Below the pieces are notes generated by a model. The model was given only the letters and a program-made list of their open reading frames with translations. It searched no databases and was not told where the DNA came from. From contig OX422183.1 of NCBI GenBank assembly GCA_949130485.1, positions 6,600,636-6,664,635 on the forward strand: DNA of 64,000 nt, written 5' to 3'. This document shows, piece by piece, positions 36,025 to 48,800 of the stretch. Every line of letters starts with the position of its first letter. Positions within the stretch are counted from its first letter, which is position 1. The DNA is from Agelas oroides. Taxonomy: Eukaryota; Porifera; Demospongiae; Agelasida; Agelasidae. A program made the translations under genes and the position numbers.

Positions 36025-36887
36025 CATTGAAATTCAGTTTTTAGCTAGCTGTATGACTGTGTATGCACTGATTGTCTACTGGCAGACATGTCAGTTAATA
36101 TAATTACTTGGCAGCTATATTGCAGTCTGAGTGTATAAATCAACATGCATGGATACTTGTGAAAATATTTGCTGTACCACACTGCAAATATACAAAGGAA
36201 ACAAGGCTACTACAGGAGAAGGTATACATCTGGCTTACATTAGCACTCTCATACTAACTCAAAATAACTGTACTGAATGATTTGATTGTTAGGCTTTGCA
36301 AATTTTATGGTATAAGAGTGTTGGGTCTGTCCGAAGCAATGAGCGACAATAAAAAAAAAGTGGACTGTGAAGTGAAGAAACACCCTCAGACAAATTAGTA
36401 AAACAGCATTACTGGATATAAATAGCTGATATAAAGTTTAGGATTTGGTTTAGTACTTGCGAGGGGTGAAACCAACTTCGTTGAGTGAAAGTACAGTACA
36501 CATGAGTGCACATACCCCAGGTTGATCTTGAAGGTATCAAGAGTGTTGTTCTTTCTTCATGGCATGGTCCGACAAGTATCTGCATGGAAAGAACAATTAA
36601 GAAGGTGCAGTGTAGACTTAGGCAAAACAACAAAATCATGTACCCATGTGTTTGAACAACAGTCTCCTTAGCCATGCACAGTGACAAGTCAATGGTCCAA
36701 AACATTTAGACACTGCAATGCTGGATAGTAGATGTTGACTTTATGAGGGAAACACAACTGCAACTTATCACCTCTGAAGATGTTAGTGTCGAGTTAGTTT
36801 TCAGACCTCAAATGCAAATTCCAGCCGCGCATTGATTACTGCATGCCCCCTTCGTCAAATTTACTCTACTGGCTCCCCAGATCTGTG
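36025..36887. other. Intergenic between D and E
   Basis: 3' flank of D (AATAAA near 36348) and 5' flank of E. The upstream block shared with C and D is at 36843-36893. No other gene is seen. Confidence 0.5.
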
Positions 36888-39800
36888 ATGGACATGGGCG
36901 GTGGAGTGTTGTCGCTCGTCTTGTTGGTTCTCAGCAGCAACTACATGCTAGTTGGAGGGAAGAATTGCTCCCTCACAGGTACTAGGTAGCTAGCTATACA
37001 TGCGTGATGATGCGCGTAGCTACCATTTTTATTTGCCTAAGATGATTTTCACGCATGCAGATGCTCAGTTTCTATCCTCCAATCTTACTGTGCGCGCTGA
37101 GAGTGTGGGTGGCTCAACTCCTGGTGTTAGAGTGGTCTGGAACACAACACTACCACATGAGTGTGTGACATCTGTGAGGGTGAACTTCAGAACTACAGCT
37201 AACGGGAGATTAGCAGCAGACTACACAACTACCAATACATCACAGACTGAGATCATTCAGACTGATCTCCAGTGTGCTACAAGCTACTACAGCAGAGTGA
37301 TAGTTAGTGGAAAACCAACATATAAAGGAGTCCCACTGGGGCAATTTTTGTCAAGCGATCAAGTGCGAGTTTCTATTGGAGGTAAAGAAATTGTGTGCGT
37401 TAAATTTCGCTGAATAACTTGATGGTGGTTATTATGCCACATCACAGCAATACCAATCCTATTCGGAGTGAGAGCTACTACGGGTAGTAGAACTGGTAGA
37501 AGAAGATCTCCCTCCAGAAGAGTTTCTCTACCAGCAAGAGGTACGCACTTGTGATGTAACCTAATGATACAATTTACTGTAGTATACCACCCCAGCCCCT
37601 CCCACTCCCACTGAGGTCACCACTCAGCTCACAAGTGCCTCAAGTGTCAGGGTAGCATGGCAGTGGACTAGTTCAAGCCCAGCTCCTCACTACTTCAACA
37701 CCACCCATGTGACCTATCGTCCCGAGGGAGGTGTTGACTCCTCCCTGCAGCTCAGTGACCCAGCAGCAACTGAGGCCACCCTCACTGACCTTCAGTGCAA
37801 CACAAACTACACCATCACTGTGGTGGTCACTGCTGGAGAACACAGGAGGGAGAGTGTAGCATTCCTTCCACTACAAGGTATAGCTGCATGGAGTCCTGTG
37901 TTTGTTGTAATCACGTGATGCCTATCACTGTAGGTCCAGGGAGCCTCTCGGCAGCTGTACTGTCTCCCACTTCAATACATCTGACGTGGGTGACTCCGTG
38001 CCACACACAGCAATACCACATCTACTACAGGGGGACATGTGGGACCTATGTTGATGAAGGCAGGCTGGATACTGATCATCATGCAGGAGCACATATTTGA
38101 TGGACTGCAAGAAGGCATAAACTACACTTTCACTGTCAACCAGACTGGGTTCAGTGGAGGTAGAGTGCTCTTTACTGGCCCAATATATGCAAGAACCTTC
38201 ACAGCAGGTAAATAGTCAAATCAACACTGGAACAAGTATAATTTTTATCCTCGGTTCCCTCAGGAGTTCCACAGTCGCTAGACCATTTGCAGGGACCTTT
38301 ATATAGTTGGTAGCTAAATAGTTGAATTAACATGGAGTGTGATTGTTAGCATGCTAGGATTGCCAAATCAGTATCATAATAAGGTTGCTTTAACCACACT
38401 GTGGCCAGCTACTTGGTAGTAGACAAGCATAGAGGCAGGAGAGGTTCATGCATTTCATGGAGACTGGAGCTCTTGACAAATCAGGTGATTACCTTTCACA
38501 TCAGATGTTCAGTGGTCAAGATCACAGGATAATGGTTGTAAGATAAGATAGCAGGTTCTTAGTCTCAGGTACCAAAATAAACCACTGTCTTCTCAGGTGG
38601 TAGTGTTGTGTTCCAGTTCACTCTGACACCATGCGGGGGTTGACCCATTCACACTTTCAGCACTCACTTTAACAGTAACAGTTAAGGATGAAAACTGAAC
38701 AGCTGCATGCACAAAAGTCATAATAGATTTACTGGTTGTTATTGATATGTATACTCAGCCCCCCTCAGGAGCTCCGCAGTCGCTGGAGGCCATGTTTGTA
38801 AAACCCGATGAAGCATCTCTCAGGTGGAGAGAGGTGCCTTGCGTCCAACAGAATGGGCCCATTACCGGCTATGTTGTGAGGTATTATGCAACCCATGGTG
38901 CTGACAGAAATGTGCAGCAGAACAAGTCAGCAGTGACAACTGGTGACATCATTGATGGCCTTACTCCAAACACTGAGTATGGTTTCCGAGTGGCAGCAGT
39001 CAATGTCAATGGAACTGACCCATTCAGTGGACCCATCACACTGGGAGGTAAATGGCAACGAGTATAGCCATTCAGCAATCCTGCCTATTTAGAAGATAAT
39101 ACTGATAGTTGGACTGCAAGGTAGCTAAATGTCATGATTAGGGAGGAAAAAATTTGTTTTTGTCAATCCACAACATTATGCAGGTCCCACTGGTCTGGAT
39201 GAGCCTCAATCATCAAGTAACTCTGGACTGGTGGCAGGTGCTGGTGTGTCTGTGATTGTGCTGGTGCTTGCAGCTGTCTGCATTATTGTCATGGTTATCT
39301 GGTGGAGGTAGGCATTAATGCTCATATCAACACTAATGTTGCTACTATACACCCACCCTTTTTTTTTTGAAGTGAAAATCTTGAGTTTATTTTTAGAAAG
39401 CACTCTGAACATTTTAATTTTGGCTAGAAATCTAAAATGGGAGCCACTGTGACACTAACAATGGCTCCCTTGAGCTGCATGCAGCTACACTAAGTGGTCA
39501 CAGCTGTCTTTCAGGGAGGATACTACAAACTCTTGAGGCCCAGTCTTTACCTCCCATGTTAGGAGCACCATGAGTTCAGCACATGACAGTACTGCTGTTG
39601 TGGCAGGGTCTAGACACTGCATGGCGAACCAACGTAGTACAAGATGTTTCAAATTGTCATTAGCTTCGACAGCCAGGGCTCAGGTTCATGAATGTTTACA
39701 GTGATTGAGATAGCTCTACATTTTAAGAGAACTCCTAAATTAAATGTATAAAAGTTTATATTTATCTATGCTATTTTTTAGGCACAGGCAAAGAAATGGA

Positions 39801-42800
39801 AAGAATGCTACAGTGGAGTTAGCTGACATAGGAGATAGTGACTGTGTTGACAGTAAAGAGAAGCAGGACACATCTGTTGACAATGTTTGTTATGACAAAA
39901 TTCACATTAAGCAAGGCAGTGGAAAGAATGCAGTGGAGTTGACTGACTTGGTGGGTAAGGGCAGTGCTGAGAGCAAAGAAGAACAGGACATGGCCAAATC
40001 TGTTGACAACATCTGCTATGAGAAGAGTCCATGTAAGAGCGGAATTGGAAAAGATGCTGTAGTGGAGAAGGCTGTCATGATGGATAAGAGCAGTGATGAC
40101 TGCAAGGAGCAGGACATGTGCACATCTATTGACAATATCTGTTATGAGAAACTTCAAAGTAAGTAGTGTGTGTCTCTTATGCCAAGAGACTTTTACTTAA
40201 TACTATATGTTTAGGCCTTAAACGATGTTTGTAAAAAGTGTTGCATTATTTAAATAATCATTGTACACATAGCCTCTCCACCAATCATTGTGGACTACCA
40301 GCGGGAGGTGCAGTGTTTGGAGGGAGAGCAGGTTAGCCTGATAGTGAAGGTTACTGGCAGACCCACTCCCACTGTCTCTTGGCTCTTCAATGGGAGGAAG
40401 GTGGAGGATGACTACTCCACTGAACTTGGGAAGGATGGGTCACTGGTGCTTGTATCTGTGGAGATGAAGCATGCTGGGACTTACACCTTCACTGTCAGCA
40501 ACAGAGTGGGCAGTGTGAAGGGGTGCACCAAACTGGTCATCCACACTGAGGATGAGGAGCGTGCCAGTGTACCCAGACAACCTAGTCGCTAGAGAAAAGT
40601 TTGGGGAGTTTGTGTCCATCTTTCATGCTCACAACAACAATGCCTTCGCTGGACAGTTCCAAGTAATAAGCCACATAGATAAATACCTCTATGTTGTGTA
40701 TGATGTAGTACAGCAGCGAATTATGGTTATTTCCTGATTTCAGGCTTTGCCCTCTGGGGAGGAAGGTCACCAGACAGCTGTTGGCAATACCCCAGCTAAC
40801 AAACTCCTGAACCGATTTAGAAACATCACAGCCTGTGAGCCAAGTTGTTCTTATTGCAATGTCATGTGCATTGTTTATGTTGAGAGGTAGTACTTTATTG
40901 AGATATGTGGTTCTCTCATTGCCAGCTGTTTGTTATTCTATTCCTCATGACACATGCTTCTACTACTCTCAATGATGCTTTCAAAGGTGTGTATATTTCT
41001 TAAAAACAATTATGCATAAATGCTCACTGGATTTCAGTCGGGTTCATGATCTCTACAATACCTAATGGCCAATTCATTGCAAAACAGAAAGCTATAAACC
41101 ATTTCCTACAAATAGAACAGCAACTGTAAGTTACTTATGTGAGGATACTGCTTATTACTTCCACTGGTTTCTAAAAGTTTATGCTATTATTCCAGCATTT
41201 ATTCCTCTACACTTTAGAGTGCCTAATTCACAAAATTCTGCTTGTGTATTCTCTCTTGGGACAGATGATGGTCATCGTGTTATTCTGAAGTCCATTCATG
41301 ATGTTATGGACTGTGAACATGACTACATCAATGGCGCTTACATAGATGTAAGAAATACAATACAAAAAATTGAATGGTGCATGAAAACAGGACGAGCTAG
41401 ATGTATCAATGTGTTACTTTGATTACTTGATTATAGTAAACAGGTTATAATCTTCCACCCCTGTACACCATCACATCTGACACTCTAGGGTTATTCTCAT
41501 AGCGAGAAGTACATTGCTACTCAAGGTGAGCTATACAGAACTTTCATCTATAGTTTATGGTATAGCGTTCATTGATCGCAAAGCTCTGAACTTTGTAGGT
41601 CCCCTCCCAAACACTGTTACTGACTTCTGGTGGCTGGTGTGGCAGGAACGGGTCCATGTGGTTGCCATGGTAACCAATACTGTGGAGAGGGGACAGCAGA
41701 AGTGTGAACACTACTGGCCAGATGAGGGGACCAAGGAGTATGGTCCGTTCAAAGTCACCCTCACAGACCAGCAGGTGTTTGCAGACTACACCATCAGGCA
41801 ACTGTTTGTCTCTGTGAGTTTGATCAGAGGTTGCCATGGCAATAAGGGGGATCCGACTAGTGTACTCATCTTATGCTTTAAGGTGGCGAGTAAATAATTT
41901 CTCACAATGAATTATCTGTCATATATAAACTGTCTCATCTCACTAGTTGTGCAATCACTTACAGCCAAACCTTGTATTCAAGTACTGTATGGCAAGTACT
42001 ATCTGTGCAACAAATCCTGATGCCATGCTACAGAAAATAACACTGAGAGCAGTGGTTAAGTTTTACAATTTCTTGTCACATTTCAATCGCACGGTTGGAG
42101 AGGCACATCCTCCATTCTTGGCTAGAGGGGGCTACGTAAAGTTTTGGTCATAAGCTGTAAAACTTAACAGATGGTGAGTTGAACAGGCCTTCATGGTTTT
42201 GTCACTTGCAGTGCGGCTACGTAGCTTTTTGATAAGCTACTGAAGTAGCTGCTCCAGTCATTTACTTAACTCAAGAAGAAAAGCCATCTGTGGCCTGGTG
42301 GTACCAATGGTGGGCGTACACCGGAAACAATTATTGTGCTTGCATGGATAGCTTACCCGCCACCTTAAAATAACAGTGATTACTATGGATTCTCAAGAGC
42401 CCACCTGCTGTAAAACGTGCCACCTACTGCAAATTATACTGCTTCTTTTGAAATTGTGTATGCAGAAGCGCCAAAGTTGGCAGAGAAAGGCATTAACAAT
42501 GTGTGATAGTTTGATGCTCCTTTGCGCTGCATCACTACATTCAGAAGGTCCTGGTTTGATGAGCTGGTGGGTAGTATATTTGCAAAAAGAATTTTCTATT
42601 ACAGAGCTTTCGATTAGAACTGTACTTTTGCTGCGGTTTTAACTAAATGCATCAGGTCATCACCACAGGGAAAATGTCAACTAATGTTTATAGTCATGCA
42701 CTACGAAGAGTCCAGTACTCGCATTAAAGGCCCCTCCCAGCTTTAAATATTGGTTGCTGCTTCTTTTGACTTTCTTTTTGTGCATAGGGAGAGCCTGGGA

Positions 42801-45800
42801 ATGAGGCAATGTATCTGGTGTTCATAAGCAGTATAGTTTATGTTTTGAGATAAGACACTTCATCCCAGTTCCTGCCATACACTTATCTAGTTTCCTCATC
42901 TCCGTGCAGTGTGACAAGGTTGGAGGGAATCCAATGAAAGTGACACAGTTTCACTTTACCTCCTGGCCAGACCATGGTGTTCCAGAGTACGCTGGTCCAA
43001 TCCTCAACTACCTCTGTCGAATGAAGGCCCAGATGAAGCTCTCCTGGGGACCCACACTGGTGCACTGCAGGTCAGCTTGGGTCAAAGTGGTGTGCTGGTG
43101 AGAGTAAATGCTTTGAAAATATTTGTTGTTGGGAGGACTTTGTCATCAAAATGGCAGGATGAGTATCTCTGCATGCAGTGCTGGTGTGGGGAGGACAGGC
43201 ACACTGATTGCCATTGATATGGTTCTGGAGCAGGCTACCCAGGAGAATGTGGTGGACATCCCTGCCATTGTCACCAAGATGAGGAGGCAGCGCATGAAGA
43301 TGGTCCAGAACTCAGTAAGAGAAGCATCCAAGTGACACATGTAGTTCACACATATTTTACTAGGAATATGCAAGCACACTACAAGCCTCACACTTAAGTA
43401 TGTATTATCAGGGATAAGCTTATAGCCTACAATGATAGCAACTCTTGTGTATGATGATAACATGCTCATTTTGTACTGTTGCTCAGTCACTGCCTAGTAT
43501 GATGGTGCACATCACTTTATGTGGGTTAACAGTCTCAGCAGTCTGATAATAAGATGACAATGTATGTATATGAATTCAAAAGCATTATGGCCATACACAC
43601 ATATAGCTGACATCTTAATCTGTGGTGTTTTGCGTATCAAGATTGATTAGTTGCCTTGCTCAGCTATTAGGGAGGAGTTGGGTGGAGAAGCTAAATGAAT
43701 TCATAGGCCCACCCACGAGTAATATTCTATGCATGATGAGCTGCTCCAGTGACCGTGACCCACACAGGATCAGTATGTGTTCATCCATGATGCTGTCCTG
43801 GAGTCCCTCACCTGTGGAGACACCCAGATCCCAGCCTCAGGACTTACTGGTGCCATTAAAGAATTGAAACAATCATATGAGTAACATATGCAGTACAACC
43901 TCACTAATTTTTTTACCCACTCAGGACCAGTATGTGTTCATCCATGATGCTGTCCTGGAGTCTCTCACCTGTGGAGACACTCAGATCCCAGCCTCAGGAC
44001 TCTCCAGTGCCATTGAGAAACTGAAAGAGAAGGACAGTGACACTGGGAGGACAGGATTTGAGACACAGTTCCATGTAAGCAACACTCATGAGTAAAGTTA
44101 GTGGTTCCACTGGATCAGTTTACTCTCAGTTTCAGGACATACATGCATGGAACAGACAAGTATACATAAAACATTTTGCCCTAATGTTGGAAACAGGTCT
44201 TATGAGACGAAAAACAGAGGGAAGTGAAAAGGCTTTCTTCTGTTTTTCACCTCATACCATATCTAAATGCATGACAGACAAGTATTTTGGCTTTTGGGAA
44301 TGATGCATGTAGCTACTACCAATGTCTGTTGAGAAAACCATCTTTCTTTTTGGCAAACTCCTCAGTGTTTCAGTCTCCTATCTGACAGGTACCTTTGCAT
44401 CAGCTTGCTAGCTATGGTCTATAGTGGCTAGTGCAGTGGTAGTACATTATCACAGTAAAAACATACTTTGTAGTTGGTTGACCAGGAAGTGTAACATAGA
44501 GACAGTTAGACAGGATAAGTATCACTAGAGCTGAAATAAATTATAGAAATGGTTGTAGGAATTATGTTTTCATAGATAGAAAATAAAATGATTTTTTCAG
44601 GAACACTAACAGAACCACCACCCTAAATGTTTATATTGAAGTGTTATTGTTTACCTAAAACAACAGGTCCTTGGTCAGGTGACTCCAAAACCTACTGAGG
44701 TCATGAGAGCCTCTGCCCTTCGCTTTCCTGACTTAAACAGGAGCTTGGACTTCCTGCCATGTGAGAATAAGTGGTAACAGCTTGCCCAGACTGAATCCCA
44801 CACCTCCTGTGGTAGATATCCCTGTGGGCCATTCTCTCCCTGAAAAAAGTATAGACTGGATTCAGTCTGGGTATACTGCCCTCATCTAATGCAGTTGAAT
44901 TAAATTCTTGAAAGGGAGTTTTGTTGTTTTTACAACAGCTGACTTATGGAAAGTTGTACTGAAGGGAGAATCCAAAGATTACATCCACGCCAGCTTTGCA
45001 AACGTGAGAGTATAGGAGTTTGAAATGTAGGGTCACTCACTATGTGGTACCTCACTAACAAATACCAAATAAGTCTTGGGTCAGCATTGTTGAGAGAGAA
45101 AGCTTGACAGTGCATTGTATGCTTGTTATCCACACACCACTTGCACATCTGAACAGGGCTACAAGCATCGGAAGGGGTTCATCATTGCCCAGGCTCCAAT
45201 GAAGTCTACCTGTCGAGACTTCTGGAAGATGGTCTATGAGAGAGAGTGTGGTGTGATTGTGATGCTGTCAGACTTGGTGGAGAATGGAGAGGTTGGGAGA
45301 ACTGAGCATTATACAGGTTGCCAATACTGTTCTTGCAGCTACTATCACTTCACTGCAGGAGGTGTGCTACCAGTACTGGCCTGCCGATGACACCAAGGGG
45401 GTGCAGAAGTATGGCGAGTTCACTGTGTCTGTTCTCCAAGCCACAAAACAGGAGGATGGCTTCGTACCACGTAATATCAGCATCACCAACCCCAAGGTAA
45501 TGGTATGAGGGAAGTATGAAAAGCAATGAGCATGCAGCCAACTGGTGTACTATCTACTGTATGGTATGTGAACGTCATTACATATATCGGGTATTTTTCA
45601 CAAGGAGGTATAGACTACTTTTTAATTATGACAGGCATCTTAACTTGACCTTTGACTAACAACACATATGGAATCTCTAAGTGAGGTGATTATTATTGCA
45701 GTAACCATGTCGACATGTAACGGTTCCACCTTGTCTGTTCTCCAAGAATAGGAGGATAGCCTCATACTACATAGTATCAGCATTGCCAACGTACCCCAAG

Positions 45801-48800
45801 GGAAGTATAAAGAGAATAGCATGCAGCCAACTGGTATACTAGCTGTTGCATGCAGTGGCATAGGAACTGTAGCAGCCATAGCGGCTTTGGCCAGTATACT
45901 TTTTAGGCCACAAATTAACCTGCTGTAAGTTACTAATAGCTGAAGCTAGCCTCGTTCTGTGGGTACGAGGCCAAGCTCAAGCAGCCTCTTTGTTGCATCA
46001 GTCTCATATGCAGTTACAGGCATAGCTACATTTCTGCTTAAAGTACATGATAAAGTGATCAAAATCTTGGCAGTGAGATGGCATGGTACGAGGCTAATGC
46101 ACATTTTCAAAGAGACTACTACAAGCGACGAAAGCTGGGTGGTCTCCTGGGAACAACAATCTTACGGTTTTCCACATAAACTGAATATTTTACTGGATGG
46201 TTTAGAAGGTCTGAGAACGAGGCTAGAATATCGTATACCATTGCTTTATTTTGCACTCTTTGCAAAAATTTGTGCGGCACAGCATGGCCTCTATACACTT
46301 GAAATTTGCTTCCTACGCCTATGGCATGGTACATATGTGAAGTTTTTTCACAAGGAGGTAGCGTTCACAGTTTTACAGTTAACTGGCAACTGACTTTCTT
46401 AACTTGACCTTTGACCAACAATACATATCCAATCTGTAGATGAGTTGATTATCATATGCACAGTTTCTTTACATGTCTTCTGCAGTCTGGCCAGGCACAC
46501 AAGGTGACTCAGTTTCAGATGTCCTGCTGGACCCCTGGGGGTCCGTGTACCTCTCCTCCTGCCATCATGGCAGTCATTGAGCATGTGTTGGTGATACAGA
46601 GGAGGACTGGAAATAAACCCATTGTGGTCCATGGCAGGTGAGTCGGCTGGCTGGCGCCTTTTTCTTATATGTGTCATTATTGTTTGGCTATAGGACCATT
46701 AAACCTGATATTACAGTGGGCATAGCAGTACTACAATGCTGAGTATGATGATGTCTCATAGACGTCGCACCCAGGGGCTCAGGGGGGGCATGCCCCCCCC
46801 CCAACTATTTTAGCCACAAAGTAGGTGTGGTCATGTATTTGATAATAATTAGCTAGCTAGCTAGACGTGATCGATTGATTATTGTACTGTCGTGCAATTT
46901 TTGGACGAAGGATACTTAGTTTGCACTTGCTGAACTTGCGTTTTTGCGCGTATGGCTGGTTGTACATAGTACTTATGGGCCTCGCGCTAGCGCACAGTAT
47001 ACGCGCTTTTAGGGGTGTGACAGGGGGCGTGACCTCATTTTTCGCACGCACTTACTGTAAACTATAGCCCCCCACTCTCAATTTGCTTCCGACACCTATG
47101 TGTCTCCTAAATAAACATGGGAATCCAGAGAGTGTGGGCTCAAACTATCCAAATTAACACTACTTTCGAATGCCAATCAGAGGAACATTGTTTTTCAACC
47201 AGGATCATACCCTATTCCTTGCTTGGTGTTCAGCGCATTCACTGCCACTGCTTTGTAGCACTGTCCTTGCCATCATGTGCACAAAAATGTATGTCCCAGC
47301 TAAATACCCACTAGCTATGGTGTCAGGTGTAATGGGTCTATAGCAAGAATTAACTAATTTTGAGACATTGTGTAATGTGACAGAACTAAATCACTCCATG
47401 TGTCAGTGAACATCTGGAGGGTGTTTCAATGGCTAAAAGGCATGTTTGCCGCTTTTGTAGAGAAAACACTTAGCCTCATTCCCAGGCATTCCCACCATCC
47501 AGTTTTTGATCACTTGCAGTATGCAAAAACGGAGGGGGAAGGCCTGGTACCATTTATCATGTGAGTGACGTCAGTGTCTACCTTGGTAGACAGAGGGGGG
47601 GGGGGGGGGGGGAGGGGTCCCCCATCGAAAAAACGAGCTTGAGGCCTTATCTTTTAGTTTCTGCCCCAAACCCTGGAGTTTCGAACATTCGCGAAGCGAA
47701 AAACGTACCAGTCCCAGTTTAAAGCGAAGAACGCGTGCGCGAAATGTGTTCTTTTGATTGGGAACCCCTACCCCCCCTCTCTCTTCCTAGGTACGTCATT
47801 CACGTGATAAAATGGACCAGGCATTCCCCCTCCGTTTTTGCACACTGCAAGTGATGAAAAACTGGATGGTGGGAAGGCCTGGGAACGAGGCAATAGACAA
47901 CTAGCTTCTCTAAGTGTAACAGTAGGTAGCTATACCTTCATTTACATTCAGTGCCAGCTAAGATGCAACAGCTTACACACTACTATATCTATTTGATTCA
48001 CTGCAGGAATTGTGGGACTTGCTACAGATGACAAGTGAAAATCATTTTACTTCCCTTTCTTTACACGCACGCACGCACGCACGCACACATGTACGCATGC
48101 ACTCACACACACACACACACAGTGATACAGTGAGCCGGTGTGGGGTGTTCTGTTCATTCATCAGTACCATGGAGTGCTGCAAGACAGAGGGCATTGTGGA
48201 TGTGTTCCAGGTAGTGAAGGCACTCCGCATCCAAAAGCCAGGCAGTGTGGCCACTGTGGTAAGCATGAGTGTAGGATCTACATGTTGCAGGAAGTCATTT
48301 GTACAGTAGGAATATAACCTCTCACTAGGCATTTTCCAAAGGGCACTGTGCCCTTTGGGAGCTCTAATGTGCCCTTGGGTCTGCCCCAAAACCAACAATG
48401 TGCCCTTTGGGGGCTCTAGTATGCCCCTTGTGTCTGCAAAACCAACAATGTGACATTTCGGTCCACCTCAAAACCAATATAGCCACTTGAACTACTGAAA
48501 AAAAAAAACTCTCCAGGCTCTGAATATAGAACTTAGTGAAGGTTGAATGAATGCCTTATTGCCAAGCGCAGTGAGGCTTGGTAATCTTGACGTAAGATAG
48601 GTATTATGAGCAAGCTAAGCTGGATTAATACTCGCTAGTGTAGTTTACTTTTTCAGTTGCATCTAAAGGTTTAAACTTTTAATTTCCCCTGAGAATGAAC
48701 CACATACAAAATAAAATAGGTATTTTCCCCTATATATATAGGCAGTGGTTCTAAAAGAAAGAGCCTATGTAAATCACACTTGCGTGTACATGTATTTCGA

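Noticed and set aside
41821..42900. Open frames in the long D1 intron
   Set aside because: They sit between matching donor and acceptor sites and show no PTP or other domain; a single MITE end occurs near 42790.
46486..46637. Dead D2 as a sequencing error
   Set aside because: The same WTP and VHG changes are present independently at 1179-1330, so they are real.
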